Position numbers and translations under genes: made by a program
Origin: Takakia lepidozioides
Lineage: Eukaryota; Streptophyta; Takakiopsida; Takakiales; Takakiaceae
Assembly: GCA_030704615.1 (NCBI GenBank)
Contig: CM060732.1
Coordinates: forward strand, 3,348,001 to 3,412,000
Reading direction: 5' to 3'
DNA length: 64,000 nt
Shown: positions 55,271 through 64,000 of the stretch, piece by piece
Layout: the number at the start of each line of letters is the position of its first letter
How positions within the stretch are numbered: position 1 is the stretch's first letter
The notes under the pieces: generated by a model
Told to the model about the DNA's origin: nothing
Seen by the model: the letters and a program-made list of their open reading frames with translations, nothing else
The model's database searches: none

Positions 55271-58200
55271 AGGGGTACAGTGGTATCCATGACAAACCCC
55301 TGCAACATGATTTGCATGTTGAACCGCAAGAGCAGTCACGGGCTGCACCAGTGTTACGAACGGAGTATGGAACACTTGTCGCTAGGCCCAGTATATATGA
55401 CCGGGGTGGGCAAAACAAACGTGACACAGCCTATCACAGCCCATCAAGGCGTGACACAGCCTATCACAGCCCATCACGACGTGACACAGCCAACCACAGC
55501 CCAGCAAGGCGCACCACAGCCTATCACAGCCCATCACGGCGTGACACAGCCTATCACAGCCCATCACGACGTGACACAGCCAACCACAGCCCAGCAAGGC
55601 GCAACACAGCTTACCACAGCCCGTCACGACGTGACACAGCCTATCACAGCCCGTCACGACGTGACACAGCCAACCACAACCCAGCAAGGCGTGACACAGC
55701 CTATCACAACCTACCGCAGCGTGTCACAGCCTATCACAGCTTACCACAGTGCAACACAGCCTATCACAGCTCAAGACAGCCTACTAAAGTTACACGATCC
55801 ATAGAATCAGTGACAAGTGGACACATAAAAACTTCAGTAAAATGGCTGAAGGAAGAAGAAACGGAAATTAATTTAAAAATAGACACGTGGAGGTCAGGGT
55901 GCGACACACAGCAGAGAATGAAGTGCAAGGACAGGTGTCAAAAAGAAAGAGGACAAGAACGGCCGTCAAAAGGGATGAAAGGCGGACCCATTAATGATTA
56001 CGGAAAAAGGGAAACAGAACGAACGGCAAGTACAGAAAAGCCGAATTCATGTCGCATGTGTGATCCTAGTGGACTATCCAACAGGGAAAGTCCACTAAAG
56101 AAGATAAAAGTTAAAATCCAGTCACAGCGGCCACAGCCAATAGAAAACCAGAAAAATGATCAAGAAAATGGAGGGAAATTGAGCGCAAGAGGCGGCGTCG
56201 TTCAGAGTAACGGGCGTCTCGACAGGACAGGCCATAAATGCTATAACTTGGAAACTATGGAGGAACTAACAGACATTACGCTCGCAATATTACTTACGCA
56301 GTGGCAGAGACACGAAACGAAAGAGCAGAGCTTTTCTCTTGAACAATGCTTGCAAGCCCCGCAGGCTTACAAGAGGTTACCCATAGCTTTCTGCGGCAAC
56401 CATACGTTTCTGCTTTGTGCACTACAGGCACTCCTGCAGTTGTTACAGCCAAAGCAGTTCGGTGAGTCTAAGATGAAGAGAGTGAGAGGAATGGAGGAAA
56501 TCAGGGTGAAGAGCACCACCATTCTGCAGAAACAAACGATGGCTACCCCACAGGCGACAAAGATACTGAAGGAGCTGAGATTGGAAGGATTGCAAAGCAA
56601 GGATTGGACACTACACCATAGACAGTACATGTTACAATTTTTGCAGAACTTTGAGCCAAAGACAGGAACAACAACGGTGAAGGGAGTTGAATTAATGATT
56701 ACTCCCCTATACCTCCAGCAATTGTTTCAATTGCCAGCAGGTCATGTGTATGTGGAAGAACACAGGGAAAGACTGCAAATAGGGGATTTATTCCAAGAAG
56801 GGAGTTTCTTTAAAACTCAGGGTTATGCTTGTACCAAAGCTGTGTACCCAGGGTTAAAAGACATAAGCCAAGTATTGAACGTTCTGATTGCCCTGAAACA
56901 GAACCAACAATATTTGAGCAAATCCTTCACAGAGGAAATCCTCAAAGGCTTGAAGGGACAAGAGGTACTATGGGCGGACATAATGTACAACGCACTGGTA
57001 GAGGAGATGAAAAGATTACAAAGTACTACCGCAAAATCTCCTATCATAGTGTCTGGCCCAATCATTGCTCAAATAATCCTTAGTTCGGGCATACTTAATG
57101 CACAAGAAAGGAAGGAAATGGGAGTGTTTGAGCCAGAAACAACTGCAATGGAAGAGCAAGGCTCTTCACACAGTGAGGGTGGACTAGCAGCACAACCAGA
57201 GACTAAGAGGCAGAGAAGGGGAAAGACTGTAGTGGCGGATCCACTGGCTTCACGGATTCCGCATGATAATGTTTCCCAAGCTCATAACCAGGAAGGGGCA
57301 CAGCAGCACAAAAGAATGTTATTACTGGAAGCAGGACCTTCAGAGAGGGAGGAAGAAGTTACTTCTGCATCACAACCAACACAGCCACTTGAACGACTTG
57401 TCACAAGGTCACAAGTTATCCATGCAGCTCAAACCGAAATAATTGATTTGGAAAGTGAAGGGATAGAGATTCCAACTACAGAGCAGATAGTGGCAGAAAT
57501 AGAGAAAGGGGACCTTCTCTATGAATATTCTGGTCTGGTAAAGGAGACAGAAATCCCAGAGGTGCAACAGTTGCCCAAAGGAAATCCTGAGGTGCATATA
57601 ATGCACACACCTGTGTTGGAGGTACCACAGGCAGAAGGCCATGACACTGTAGCACCGGTCATGAATGAAGTAGTTCAGGAAGAAAATCCGGTGGGACAAT
57701 GGTCTGAATGGTTAGTGAGACATCATACTGTTGAAGATCGGGAGGAACAGCAGCAACCTCACCATGATGACCCTCAACAGGAAATGCTGATGAGTTCCAT
57801 AGGCAGGACACTTAATTTGTTGGGGACTTATGTCAAAACCCATGTTCCAATTACCCAATTGACAGCCTTGAAAGAAGAACTCAGGAAGGAGTTTGAGGCT
57901 CGACTTGCCACTGAGTGTGCAAACAAGGTCGATGAAGAGGTCACTCTCAAGATGAAGCAGGACTTGGCCAATACAGAAATGGCTTTGCAATTAGCCAAGC
58001 AACAATTGATTGAGGCAGGCCTCGCGCAAGACCAGTTGCACGAAGCACATAAGCAACAGCTATACCAAATGCAGGTGCAGCATGAAAGCAAGTTGCAAGA
58101 ACTGAATGCACTACATACGGAGTTGCAAACAGTGCATAACAGGATGGCAATACAATGCGCTACAATTACAACTATGCTTGACCAATCAACAAAAGAAATA

Positions 58201-59907
58201 AACAGTCAAGCGGAAAAATGTACGAAGGCAGAAGAAGAGAATGCGGAGCACATGAAGCTCATTGTCGATATGAAGAATACAATCTGTCGCAATGAAGATA
58301 CTCTCAAGCAATACAGGCAGATGGAAGCTGAGAATGAGAAATACATCGTGGAGTTGCAACAAAACATCGTGGCCAATAGAAATGAAATCTCAATCAGTAA
58401 CAAGGCTTCGAAAGAAGCCAATAATCTACTTGTTGCCTATGCGCAATTGGTTGAGCCACAGGCGAAGCGCATGAAGGATTTACAACAGCAGTTGGAATTG
58501 TATAAGCTAAGAGAGGAGCAAACTCTCAGGGGAACCACAAGCAGCTTGGTGGATAACAGCCTTATGCAGGTCTGGCTAGCACAAGGGCCAGTAGAAGGCA
58601 AAGCCCCACGGAAGCTCACCCAAAGCGAGATGAATGAGCTTAGACTGCAGGTGCAGAACATTGCCACAACTACTATAGACAATGTCTATAGTAGGATAGC
58701 AGAGTTACAAGAGGATGTAGACGGACTCCAGACTCAAGTGGAAGACCTCACTTCAAACATCGACCAAAGAGTCTATATCCCTCGGGAACAGCTAATGGCT
58801 TCTTATTTGAAAGCCAGAACTCTGGCTTTTCAGTCTTCACAGGAGGTGCAAGAGATGCCAATGGTACAGGAACCACTACCACCACCACCACAACAGGTCA
58901 GTGTACCAGTAACTGAACCTGTGGTTACTACAACCACACCACAGCCACCACAGCCGGAGGTATGGGGCAATGCAGCTTTTAACCCACCTAAAACTCCAGC
59001 TGCCAGGGAGTACAGTAGGGCTATGATTATGCCCTTCAACCAAATTCCATTCATGTTGGATTTGGCTTGGAAAGAATTTAGTCCTCCGCAGTCATTCGCA
59101 CATTACTACCAAATCATGCGTATTTGGCTGCCAGTGGCAACCAGGACTAAAGTTCTTCCAAACAATCGACATATTGAAGATCATCACTTTGCACAATACT
59201 GGCACGAGGCAGGTACAATGTTGAGGGAATTGGTTGCTTTCCAGGTTGTACATGGACTCATTTATACCAAGACCAAGGAGATAGCAAGTATTGTCATGGG
59301 GTGCGGGCTATACTACGCTGCTTGTTTTCTGATACGTTACCACATTGAGCAACAAAAGATGCAAGCACGCTTTCAAAGTTACTCCAGTGGAGATCATTGG
59401 GTATTACCTTCGGTGCCACCTCATATGTACCTATATGACCCAAAAGTTATGATACAGAAGGATTCTCAAATTCGTTCATGGTTTCAAGCAGCCTGCAACA
59501 ATTTGTCAACACAGAAATTCGGACTTGATGACATTTTCTATAAGGGACATATCGCATGGAAATACTTGCACGCGGCACCAGTAATTGGTACCCCACTCAT
59601 TTGGACAGACAAGGAGCTCAGTGTCTACACCAATTTTGCTGTTCAACGGTTGCACCAGGTTGTAAAATGCAAACTTCCAGACATGGTAGGACAGCATTGT
59701 ATGCCCCAGATGATTCCACAAAAAGTTCGAAAATTAAAACACCTAAGAGGCGATGACGATTCTGATACAACTGGTTCTTCACAAAATTCTTTTGACATGG
59801 GAGAAGACTATACAATTCAGATGGAAGCGAAGAAACAAAAGGGGATCTCCTCTGCCGGAAAGATTACCTCGATATCAGCCTCCAGAAGGCCTCACTTATC
59901 CAGGTAG
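55240..59907 (+). CDS. G2 long 3' ORF (1555 codons) with repeats and coiled coil
   Basis: Begins with what looks like the integrase tail (LGRVNANKLKGYSGIH), then about a dozen 10-residue repeats of RDTAYHSPSR type (55424-55775), and a basic stretch. A helical domain follows at about 56540-57110 (LRLEGLQSKDWTLHHRQYML, LYLQQLFQLPAGHVYVEE). Then come acidic linkers, a long coiled coil (about 57850-58530) rich in Gln/Glu/Lys heptads, a Pro/Gln/Thr linker (58875-58960) and a C-terminal domain (58970-59760) with a hydrophobic segment at 59278-59337 (IASIVMGCGLYYAACFLI). Extra 3' ORFs, sometimes called envelope-like, are known in some plant gypsy lineages. I recognise no family here; the hydrophobic segment could be membrane-spanning or buried. 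The frame is intact throughout, unlike gag and pol. Confidence 0.7.
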   Translation: MLGRVNANKLKGYSGIHDKPLQHDLHVEPQEQSRAAPVLRTEYGTLVARPSIYDRGGQNKRDTAYHSPSRRDTAYHSPSRRDTANHSPARRTTAYHSPSRRDTAYHSPSRRDTANHSPARRNTAYHSPSRRDTAYHSPSRRDTANHNPARRDTAYHNLPQRVTAYHSLPQCNTAYHSSRQPTKVTRSIESVTSGHIKTSVKWLKEEETEINLKIDTWRSGCDTQQRMKCKDRCQKERGQERPSKGMKGGPINDYGKRETERTASTEKPNSCRMCDPSGLSNRESPLKKIKVKIQSQRPQPIENQKNDQENGGKLSARGGVVQSNGRLDRTGHKCYNLETMEELTDITLAILLTQWQRHETKEQSFSLEQCLQAPQAYKRLPIAFCGNHTFLLCALQALLQLLQPKQFGESKMKRVRGMEEIRVKSTTILQKQTMATPQATKILKELRLEGLQSKDWTLHHRQYMLQFLQNFEPKTGTTTVKGVELMITPLYLQQLFQLPAGHVYVEEHRERLQIGDLFQEGSFFKTQGYACTKAVYPGLKDISQVLNVLIALKQNQQYLSKSFTEEILKGLKGQEVLWADIMYNALVEEMKRLQSTTAKSPIIVSGPIIAQIILSSGILNAQERKEMGVFEPETTAMEEQGSSHSEGGLAAQPETKRQRRGKTVVADPLASRIPHDNVSQAHNQEGAQQHKRMLLLEAGPSEREEEVTSASQPTQPLERLVTRSQVIHAAQTEIIDLESEGIEIPTTEQIVAEIEKGDLLYEYSGLVKETEIPEVQQLPKGNPEVHIMHTPVLEVPQAEGHDTVAPVMNEVVQEENPVGQWSEWLVRHHTVEDREEQQQPHHDDPQQEMLMSSIGRTLNLLGTYVKTHVPITQLTALKEELRKEFEARLATECANKVDEEVTLKMKQDLANTEMALQLAKQQLIEAGLAQDQLHEAHKQQLYQMQVQHESKLQELNALHTELQTVHNRMAIQCATITTMLDQSTKEINSQAEKCTKAEEENAEHMKLIVDMKNTICRNEDTLKQYRQMEAENEKYIVELQQNIVANRNEISISNKASKEANNLLVAYAQLVEPQAKRMKDLQQQLELYKLREEQTLRGTTSSLVDNSLMQVWLAQGPVEGKAPRKLTQSEMNELRLQVQNIATTTIDNVYSRIAELQEDVDGLQTQVEDLTSNIDQRVYIPREQLMASYLKARTLAFQSSQEVQEMPMVQEPLPPPPQQVSVPVTEPVVTTTTPQPPQPEVWGNAAFNPPKTPAAREYSRAMIMPFNQIPFMLDLAWKEFSPPQSFAHYYQIMRIWLPVATRTKVLPNNRHIEDHHFAQYWHEAGTMLRELVAFQVVHGLIYTKTKEIASIVMGCGLYYAACFLIRYHIEQQKMQARFQSYSSGDHWVLPSVPPHMYLYDPKVMIQKDSQIRSWFQAACNNLSTQKFGLDDIFYKGHIAWKYLHAAPVIGTPLIWTDKELSVYTNFAVQRLHQVVKCKLPDMVGQHCMPQMIPQKVRKLKHLRGDDDSDTTGSSQNSFDMGEDYTIQMEAKKQKGISSAGKITSISASRRPHLSR
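55424..55775 (+). repeat. 30-bp CACAGCC-type repeat inside the 3' ORF
   Basis: Unit about GTGACACAGCCTATCACAGC plus CCATCACGAC, some twelve copies, all multiples of three so every frame stays open. It shares the CACAGCC word with the LTR minisatellite although the period and context differ. Confidence 0.85.
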
Positions 59908-60046
59908 TAATCAACCATCTCCATCAACCAGAGACAGACCTCGGGCTCGTACACACAGCCCACCACGAAACTCTCAACGTCAACAAAGTGATCACTCACA
60001 AAGGTTTGCTACTCGAAAACAGTAAACCGTGAGGACACGGCTTTTT

Positions 60047-60060
60047 GAGGGGGGAAGGGG
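60047..60060 (+). promoter_or_regulatory. Polypurine tract of the G2 element
   Basis: GAGGGGGGAAGGGG, three bases before the 3' LTR, the expected primer for plus-strand DNA synthesis. Confidence 0.9.
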
Positions 60061-60063
60061 TAA

Positions 60064-61138
60064 TGTTAGAGGACTGTAGGGGACTTAGACACTTATACGG
60101 GATCTGTAGGGTACCCTTAATTTTTGCACAGACTGAGACAAACAGGAACCTTAGGGGTGACAGCAGAGCACTGTAGAAGGGGGTTACACAGCCCACACAG
60201 CCAGTCACAGCCCGGCATAGCCACACAGCCAGTCACAGCCCGGCATACCCACACAGCCGACACAGCCGACACAGCCACACAGCCCGACACAGCCGACACA
60301 GCCCACACAGCCCGACACAGCCGTCACAGCCCACACAGCCCACACAGCCGTCACAGCCAACACAGCCCGTCACAGCCGTCACAGCCCACACAGCCCGTCA
60401 TAGTCGTCACAGCCCACACAGCCCACACAGCCCGTCACAGTCGTCACAGCAGACACAGCCCACACAGCCAGTCACAGCCCGGCATAGCCACACAGCCAGT
60501 CACAGCCCGACACAGCCAAACACAGCCAGTCACCGCTTGACACAGCTGTCACGATAATAGGGAACGAAGAGTAGGACAGGGAACGACTGTGGGGAACAAC
60601 ACCAGAGAAGGGAACATGTTAGTTCACATACGACGGTTAGAGAGGGAAACGGTTAGAACCGCGGATAGGAGGATAAAGGGAAGAACGGGGATTATGATGA
60701 GATCATTATTCGGGGAGGACTTGGGAGTCAGGCGGAAGCGGAGATCGGAGAGCACGATGAAGGAGGATTAGTAGATGCTTGTTAGATGCAAAGCCGTAGG
60801 GATATTGTAGAGGAGAATAGAGATACAATGGCTTCGGCCTGATACCTGATAAATCATAATCTGATATTTATACGATACAATCACACTGTGTAGAGAGATC
60901 TGAGTGAAGCTGTGGATTGAATGGAGGAGTGAAGGAAACTAATACGTAATTATCAATGGTAAGGTAGCTAAGATGAATGCGAAAAGGGAAACAAATAGGA
61001 AACACCCCCATGATACACTAGCTGTAGGTCATGACTGATTGTTCTGCGCGGGCTGAGTACTTAGAGATTTCCAACTCTTCTATCTTGGAGTTTCCGCCTC
61101 GGATAGCGAAGGGATGGGTGAGTAAAAGCCGCGCGACA
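60064..61138 (+). repeat. 3' LTR of the G2 element
   Basis: 1075 bp, identical by eye to the 5' LTR except for one C missing in the CACAGCC minisatellite (near 60276). Followed by the CCTGC target duplication. Confidence 0.95.
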
Positions 61139-62517
61139 CCTGCCTCCGGCCACCTAACCACCAACTGGCCACTTCATTGATATCATTCCCTGTAACCACC
61201 ACCTTTGAATCAAAGGTCTCACGAACATGGTTCAGTACAGCCGTTGGTCATATTATCATATCGTCATATTTCCTTGCTTCTAGGTTGTGATCATCGACCC
61301 TTTAGAACCTTCCTGATAAGCTCATATTCACAGGTCTATAGCCGCATCGTCATATCCCTTCACACATTGGGTATTCAGTTGAAACCCAATCAACTAGCTT
61401 TTGCAGCCGCTCCTCACTAATACCACCGCAAAGCAAACAGGCATACCAGACAAAGTCCCCGAGTAAGACATATTTCATGAGCAACCTTCATCGGACTTCT
61501 GCTCCATCATAAACAACATATTACCTGCATACAGGTACTTCCAGAGTGAAGGTTACTATGAGCATCTGCGCATAGCCTCGATCTCTATGCACAAAACGCC
61601 TGCTGGTACAAATTGGTTAACTCCTGCGGACTGCCCTCTCCCAACCTAAAGGCTGGTTGCTCCCTGCAACCTTGGTGTCAGACATGGAGCAGATCTGATT
61701 GACCCGTAAATCCCCTACCCTGGTCGCTGGGAGTTCTGAGATGTTATGAAGTGATGTAACCAGTCGACCACAAATCGCATCAAAGAGTATTTGATTCATC
61801 GTGTTGGCATCCCATCCTGTCCCTCCACTTCGTCTTCTTCGTCAAGTTCACGCTTCACAGCTGCTCCAGAACCTCCCGAGCTTTATTGTTGTTCATAAAC
61901 ATTTCAAGTCGGAAGCCCAAGCATCTTGGTTGCCGCTCCTTGTAGATCGCATGCAGGCAACAACCTGTTTCTGCACAAGGGAGTCATCTCTGCGACCAAC
62001 TCCTGACTCGTTACGAGCCAGCCACTCTCAAGCATTTTTATCATTTCATTTTTTTAATTTTTTTTAATTTTTAAGACTACAGATCAGCTGAAAGCAGGTA
62101 ATACGTACACTGCTAACTCTCAGCTCACCTTGCACTCACCTGACTGCACATCATATTTATGCTTCCATCTCTTTCATCTCTTTGCTGCCACTAAGCTTCA
62201 TACAAACACAAGTGTTCTTAACACATTGTCTATCTAGCCTAGCACTAAAAAGACTAGACGTGATCTCTCTTGAGTGATATGAAAACTAAACTCACACTGT
62301 CTCTGTTGACACAAAACACGAAATAGAATACAATCACTCGTCAAAAATAAGAGTCGAGCCAGGGGCACCCCAAGCTATGGGGACTCCACCCCACAACATC
62401 CTACTCTCCCTCCATAAGTACACTCAGATGCTAAGCAGCGAGGGAGCTCGGTCGTGCAGACTCAACTCAAGAGAGATGAGCCGCACGACTGACGAGCTCA
62501 TGAAGATAAGATGGTTC
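61139..62517. other. Unassigned sequence right of the G2 element
   Basis: No supported gene. Continues the sequence interrupted at 45311. It contains a T/A-rich stretch (62035-62075) and, near 62370-62400, a GGGGACTCCACCCC segment. Nothing recognisable as a transposon end. Confidence 0.5.
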
Positions 62518-62574
62518 AGGTGTCAAGCTAAACTTGACACCTGACTTAACACTTGAACTAATTCCAAGTGTTAA
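62518..62574. repeat. Two adjacent perfect hairpins
   Basis: AGGTGTCAAG (62518-62527) with its complement at 62533-62542 and a 5-nt loop, then TTAACACTTG (62546-62555) with its complement at 62565-62574 and a 9-nt loop. Both stems contain TGTCAAG/ACACTTG-like words. Possibly part of an old LTR or a small DNA transposon end. Confidence 0.6.
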
Positions 62575-62599
62575 ATACAAATAATTAGATTTATTCTAG

Positions 62600-63105
62600 T
62601 TAGTTTCACACTGTGTTTATTTAACTTGACACTCCTTATATTGTTTTTGAGCTTCTGCTAGGTGGAATGTAAGCTCCTTGTGAATCGTAGCAAGATGAGT
62701 AGCAAGGTTTTCTGCAGCAGGGCTTCCAACAGTCTTCATGTGGAAAGGGTTTGCTCGAGGATGATGGCCATAATTGGAGAAAAATGCAGTTTGCTTGGTC
62801 GAAGAATATATAGTGTTGTTGTAGGCAAACTCAGCTAATGGCAGAAGGTCCGTCCAATTATCTTGGTGATAATTTATCATACTGTGAAGATACTACTCCA
62901 AAATTTGGTTTACGCGTTCGGTTTGACCATCAGTCTATGGATGATTAGCTGTAGAGATGTTGATCTTAGTATCCAATATGTGAAATAATCCCCTCTAGAA
63001 ATTTGATATGAACTGTGGTCCTCGGTCGGAAGTCCATGAATGTCGTAGATATTATTGAGGAAGATGTCGTGCGCATACATATCGCTACACAACTACATCG
63101 TTGTC
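62600..63105 (-). pseudogene. Old gypsy integrase relic, third family
   Basis: Minus strand: HDIFLNNIYDIHGLP, then frame-broken SDRGPQF-like and TDGQTERVN-like stretches (62990-62910), then NYHQDNWTDLLPLAEFAYNN and SSTKQTAFFSNYGHHPRANP (62880-62617). This is the integrase core of a chromovirus-type gypsy element unlike G1 or G2. Stops and frameshifts throughout; only about 500 bp survive. Confidence 0.85.
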
Positions 63106-63138
63106 CAGAACCACACAACACATGTGCACACCAAACAC

Positions 63139-63235
63139 TAGTCTACCACTAGTCTACCACTAGTGCACCACTAGGCTGCCACTAGCCACCGCTAGTGCAG
63201 TTACTAGTCCACCACTAGGCTACCACTAGTCCATC
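63139..63235. repeat. CACTAG short tandem repeat
   Basis: Irregular repeats of ACTAGTCTACC / ACTAGGCTACC words of about 12-15 bp between the integrase relic and the next unassigned stretch. Confidence 0.7.
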
Positions 63236-63536
63236 ACAATCGCCCCCCTAGCTGGCGCTTAGGTCCTTCTAAGTCCAGGTAGCCACAAGATGTGATAGTG
63301 GCCATAGCCTCACTAAGTCCTCCACCACTGTCCCTACTATACTCAAACTCGATAGATCAAGAGGAGGGGTACAAGCGTTGCCCCATCATTAGTCGTCATC
63401 TTGCAACCTGTGAACTTGAGCCTAGGATCTCGTATATTGACTCCGATGAGCTTGGCCCCACATGTCTTGTTAGCTGCCACTAGTTATATCCACTGCCACT
63501 ATCCCAAGCAGTGTGTACATAACCAATCTCCATCAG
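63236..63536. other. Unassigned sequence
   Basis: About 300 bp with no gene or recognised repeat, between the tandem repeat and the third ParB/methyltransferase-like fragment. Confidence 0.4.
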
Positions 63537-64000
63537 GCCTCCACACATGCCGTTGAGAGGTGATGCAGTTTCTCCAACTGCATGGTTGGCTGCATGGCCC
63601 GAGAATAGTGTTTTGAAATCTCGGGGATGAAGTCCTTTCCAAGTGTCGGATCTGCAATGGCCACCAGCTTCACAAGCTTTGACTTGTATTTGGTTCTGGA
63701 CTTGACCCCGACTTCCTTCAAGTGCTCAGTCAATGACTACAACATTTTTAATTGCCCCTCATTTTCCATGAAGAAGCGTTTGGCATGGGCCAAATCCAGC
63801 TTGATGTTTGACTGCCAAGAAAAACATGCAGAAGCATTACATTCGATCCATGTGGAAAGGTGACTGGAAATTGGGGAAGGATGAGCAGAGGAAAATGGGA
63901 GGATGACTTACTTCGTATATCACCTCCACCATTCCATCCATAGTGAGGCGATACCATGTCCAGTCTGTTTTTGCCACGACTTTTTGAATAAGCTCGGGCT
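63537..64000 (-). pseudogene. ParB-like / methyltransferase-like gene, copy 3 (fragment, runs off the window)
   Basis: Minus strand: a short exon near 63985-63912 (KTDWTWYRLTMDGMVEVIYE, then GTAAGT donor), an intron ending CTTGGCAG, and the conserved exon 63805-63537 with KVGVKSRTKYKSKL-like sequence and KHYSRAMQPTMQLEKLHH. Very close to copy 2 (38150-38505), including intron sequence CCTCTGCTCATCCTTCCCC. Ends abruptly at about 63537 within the exon. One TAG interrupts the frame near 63735. Upstream exons would lie beyond 64000. Confidence 0.75.

Larger units (their letters stand above)
45312..61138 (+). mobile_element. Full-length gypsy element, family G2
   Basis: LTRs 45312-46387 and 60064-61138, flanked by exact CCTGC duplications (45307-45311 and 61139-61143). 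Order: 5' LTR, primer site, gag, protease, RT, RNase H, integrase, long 3' ORF, polypurine tract, 3' LTR. Gag-pol order with integrase after RT is Ty3/gypsy. No chromodomain is seen, and a long extra ORF lies after integrase. The apparent 15.8 kb includes a 500-N gap and a probable 1.75-kb assembly duplication; the true length would be near 13.5 kb. The LTRs differ by only about one base by eye, so insertion was recent. Confidence 0.95.

Noticed and set aside
61470-61485. TATTTCATGAGC resembling the transposon end
   Set aside because: No subterminal CATGAGCGG cluster, no partner end and no gene nearby; probably chance.

Overview
The window looks like repeat-dominated eukaryotic nuclear DNA from the green-plant lineage. 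The grounds are plant-type Ty3/gypsy LTR retrotransposons (one family with a chromodomain and an initiator-Met-tRNA primer site), a MULE-like DDE transposase with a SWIM zinc finger, short GT-AG introns and an AATAAA signal. A streptophyte alga such as Chara is my leaning, but that is inference. I recognised no ordinary host gene; almost everything assignable is mobile DNA or its relics.

Layout. (1) 1-2133: array of GC-rich dyad palindromes, split by a solo LTR (829-1544). (2) 2134-4238: relic of gypsy family G2. (3) 4245-16791: a 12.5-kb DNA transposon ('element 1') with 13-bp terminal inverted repeats. It carries two divergent genes, a MULE/SWIM transposase running left (8401-5022) and a multi-exon ParB-like/methyltransferase-like gene running right (about 10924-16591). 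A 1.3-kb palindrome array lies between them, with further palindromes near the left end and in an intron. (4) 16797-18233: second G2 relic. (5) 19430-25064: right part of a related transposon ('element 2') with its own palindrome type, a second transposase copy and a matching right end. (6) 25072-38134: nested chromodomain gypsy elements (family G1). Element B (26761-34227) sits inside element A, and a solo LTR (28659-29376) sits inside B. (7) 38135-40184: second, broken ParB/methyltransferase-like copy. (8) 40185-43552: internally deleted G1 element D. (9) 43553-45311: no gene seen. (10) 45312-61138: full-length G2 element with 1.08-kb LTRs, a CCTGC target duplication, gag, pol and a very long 3' ORF. 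It contains a 500-N gap flanked by the same 1.75 kb twice. (11) 61139-64000: mostly unassigned sequence, an old gypsy integrase relic, a small tandem repeat and a third ParB/methyltransferase-like fragment on the minus strand.

How it fits together. The most interesting system is the two-gene transposon family. Each family keeps its own version of a roughly 30-bp palindrome wherever it occurs in the element: the intergenic spacer, the subterminal region and an intron. The palindromes change symmetrically between families and copies. This suggests cis sites for an element-encoded dimeric DNA-binding protein, with the transposase and the ParB/methyltransferase-like protein as the two candidates. 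That link is inference; the element boundaries, palindromes, splice sites and target duplications are read directly from the sequence.
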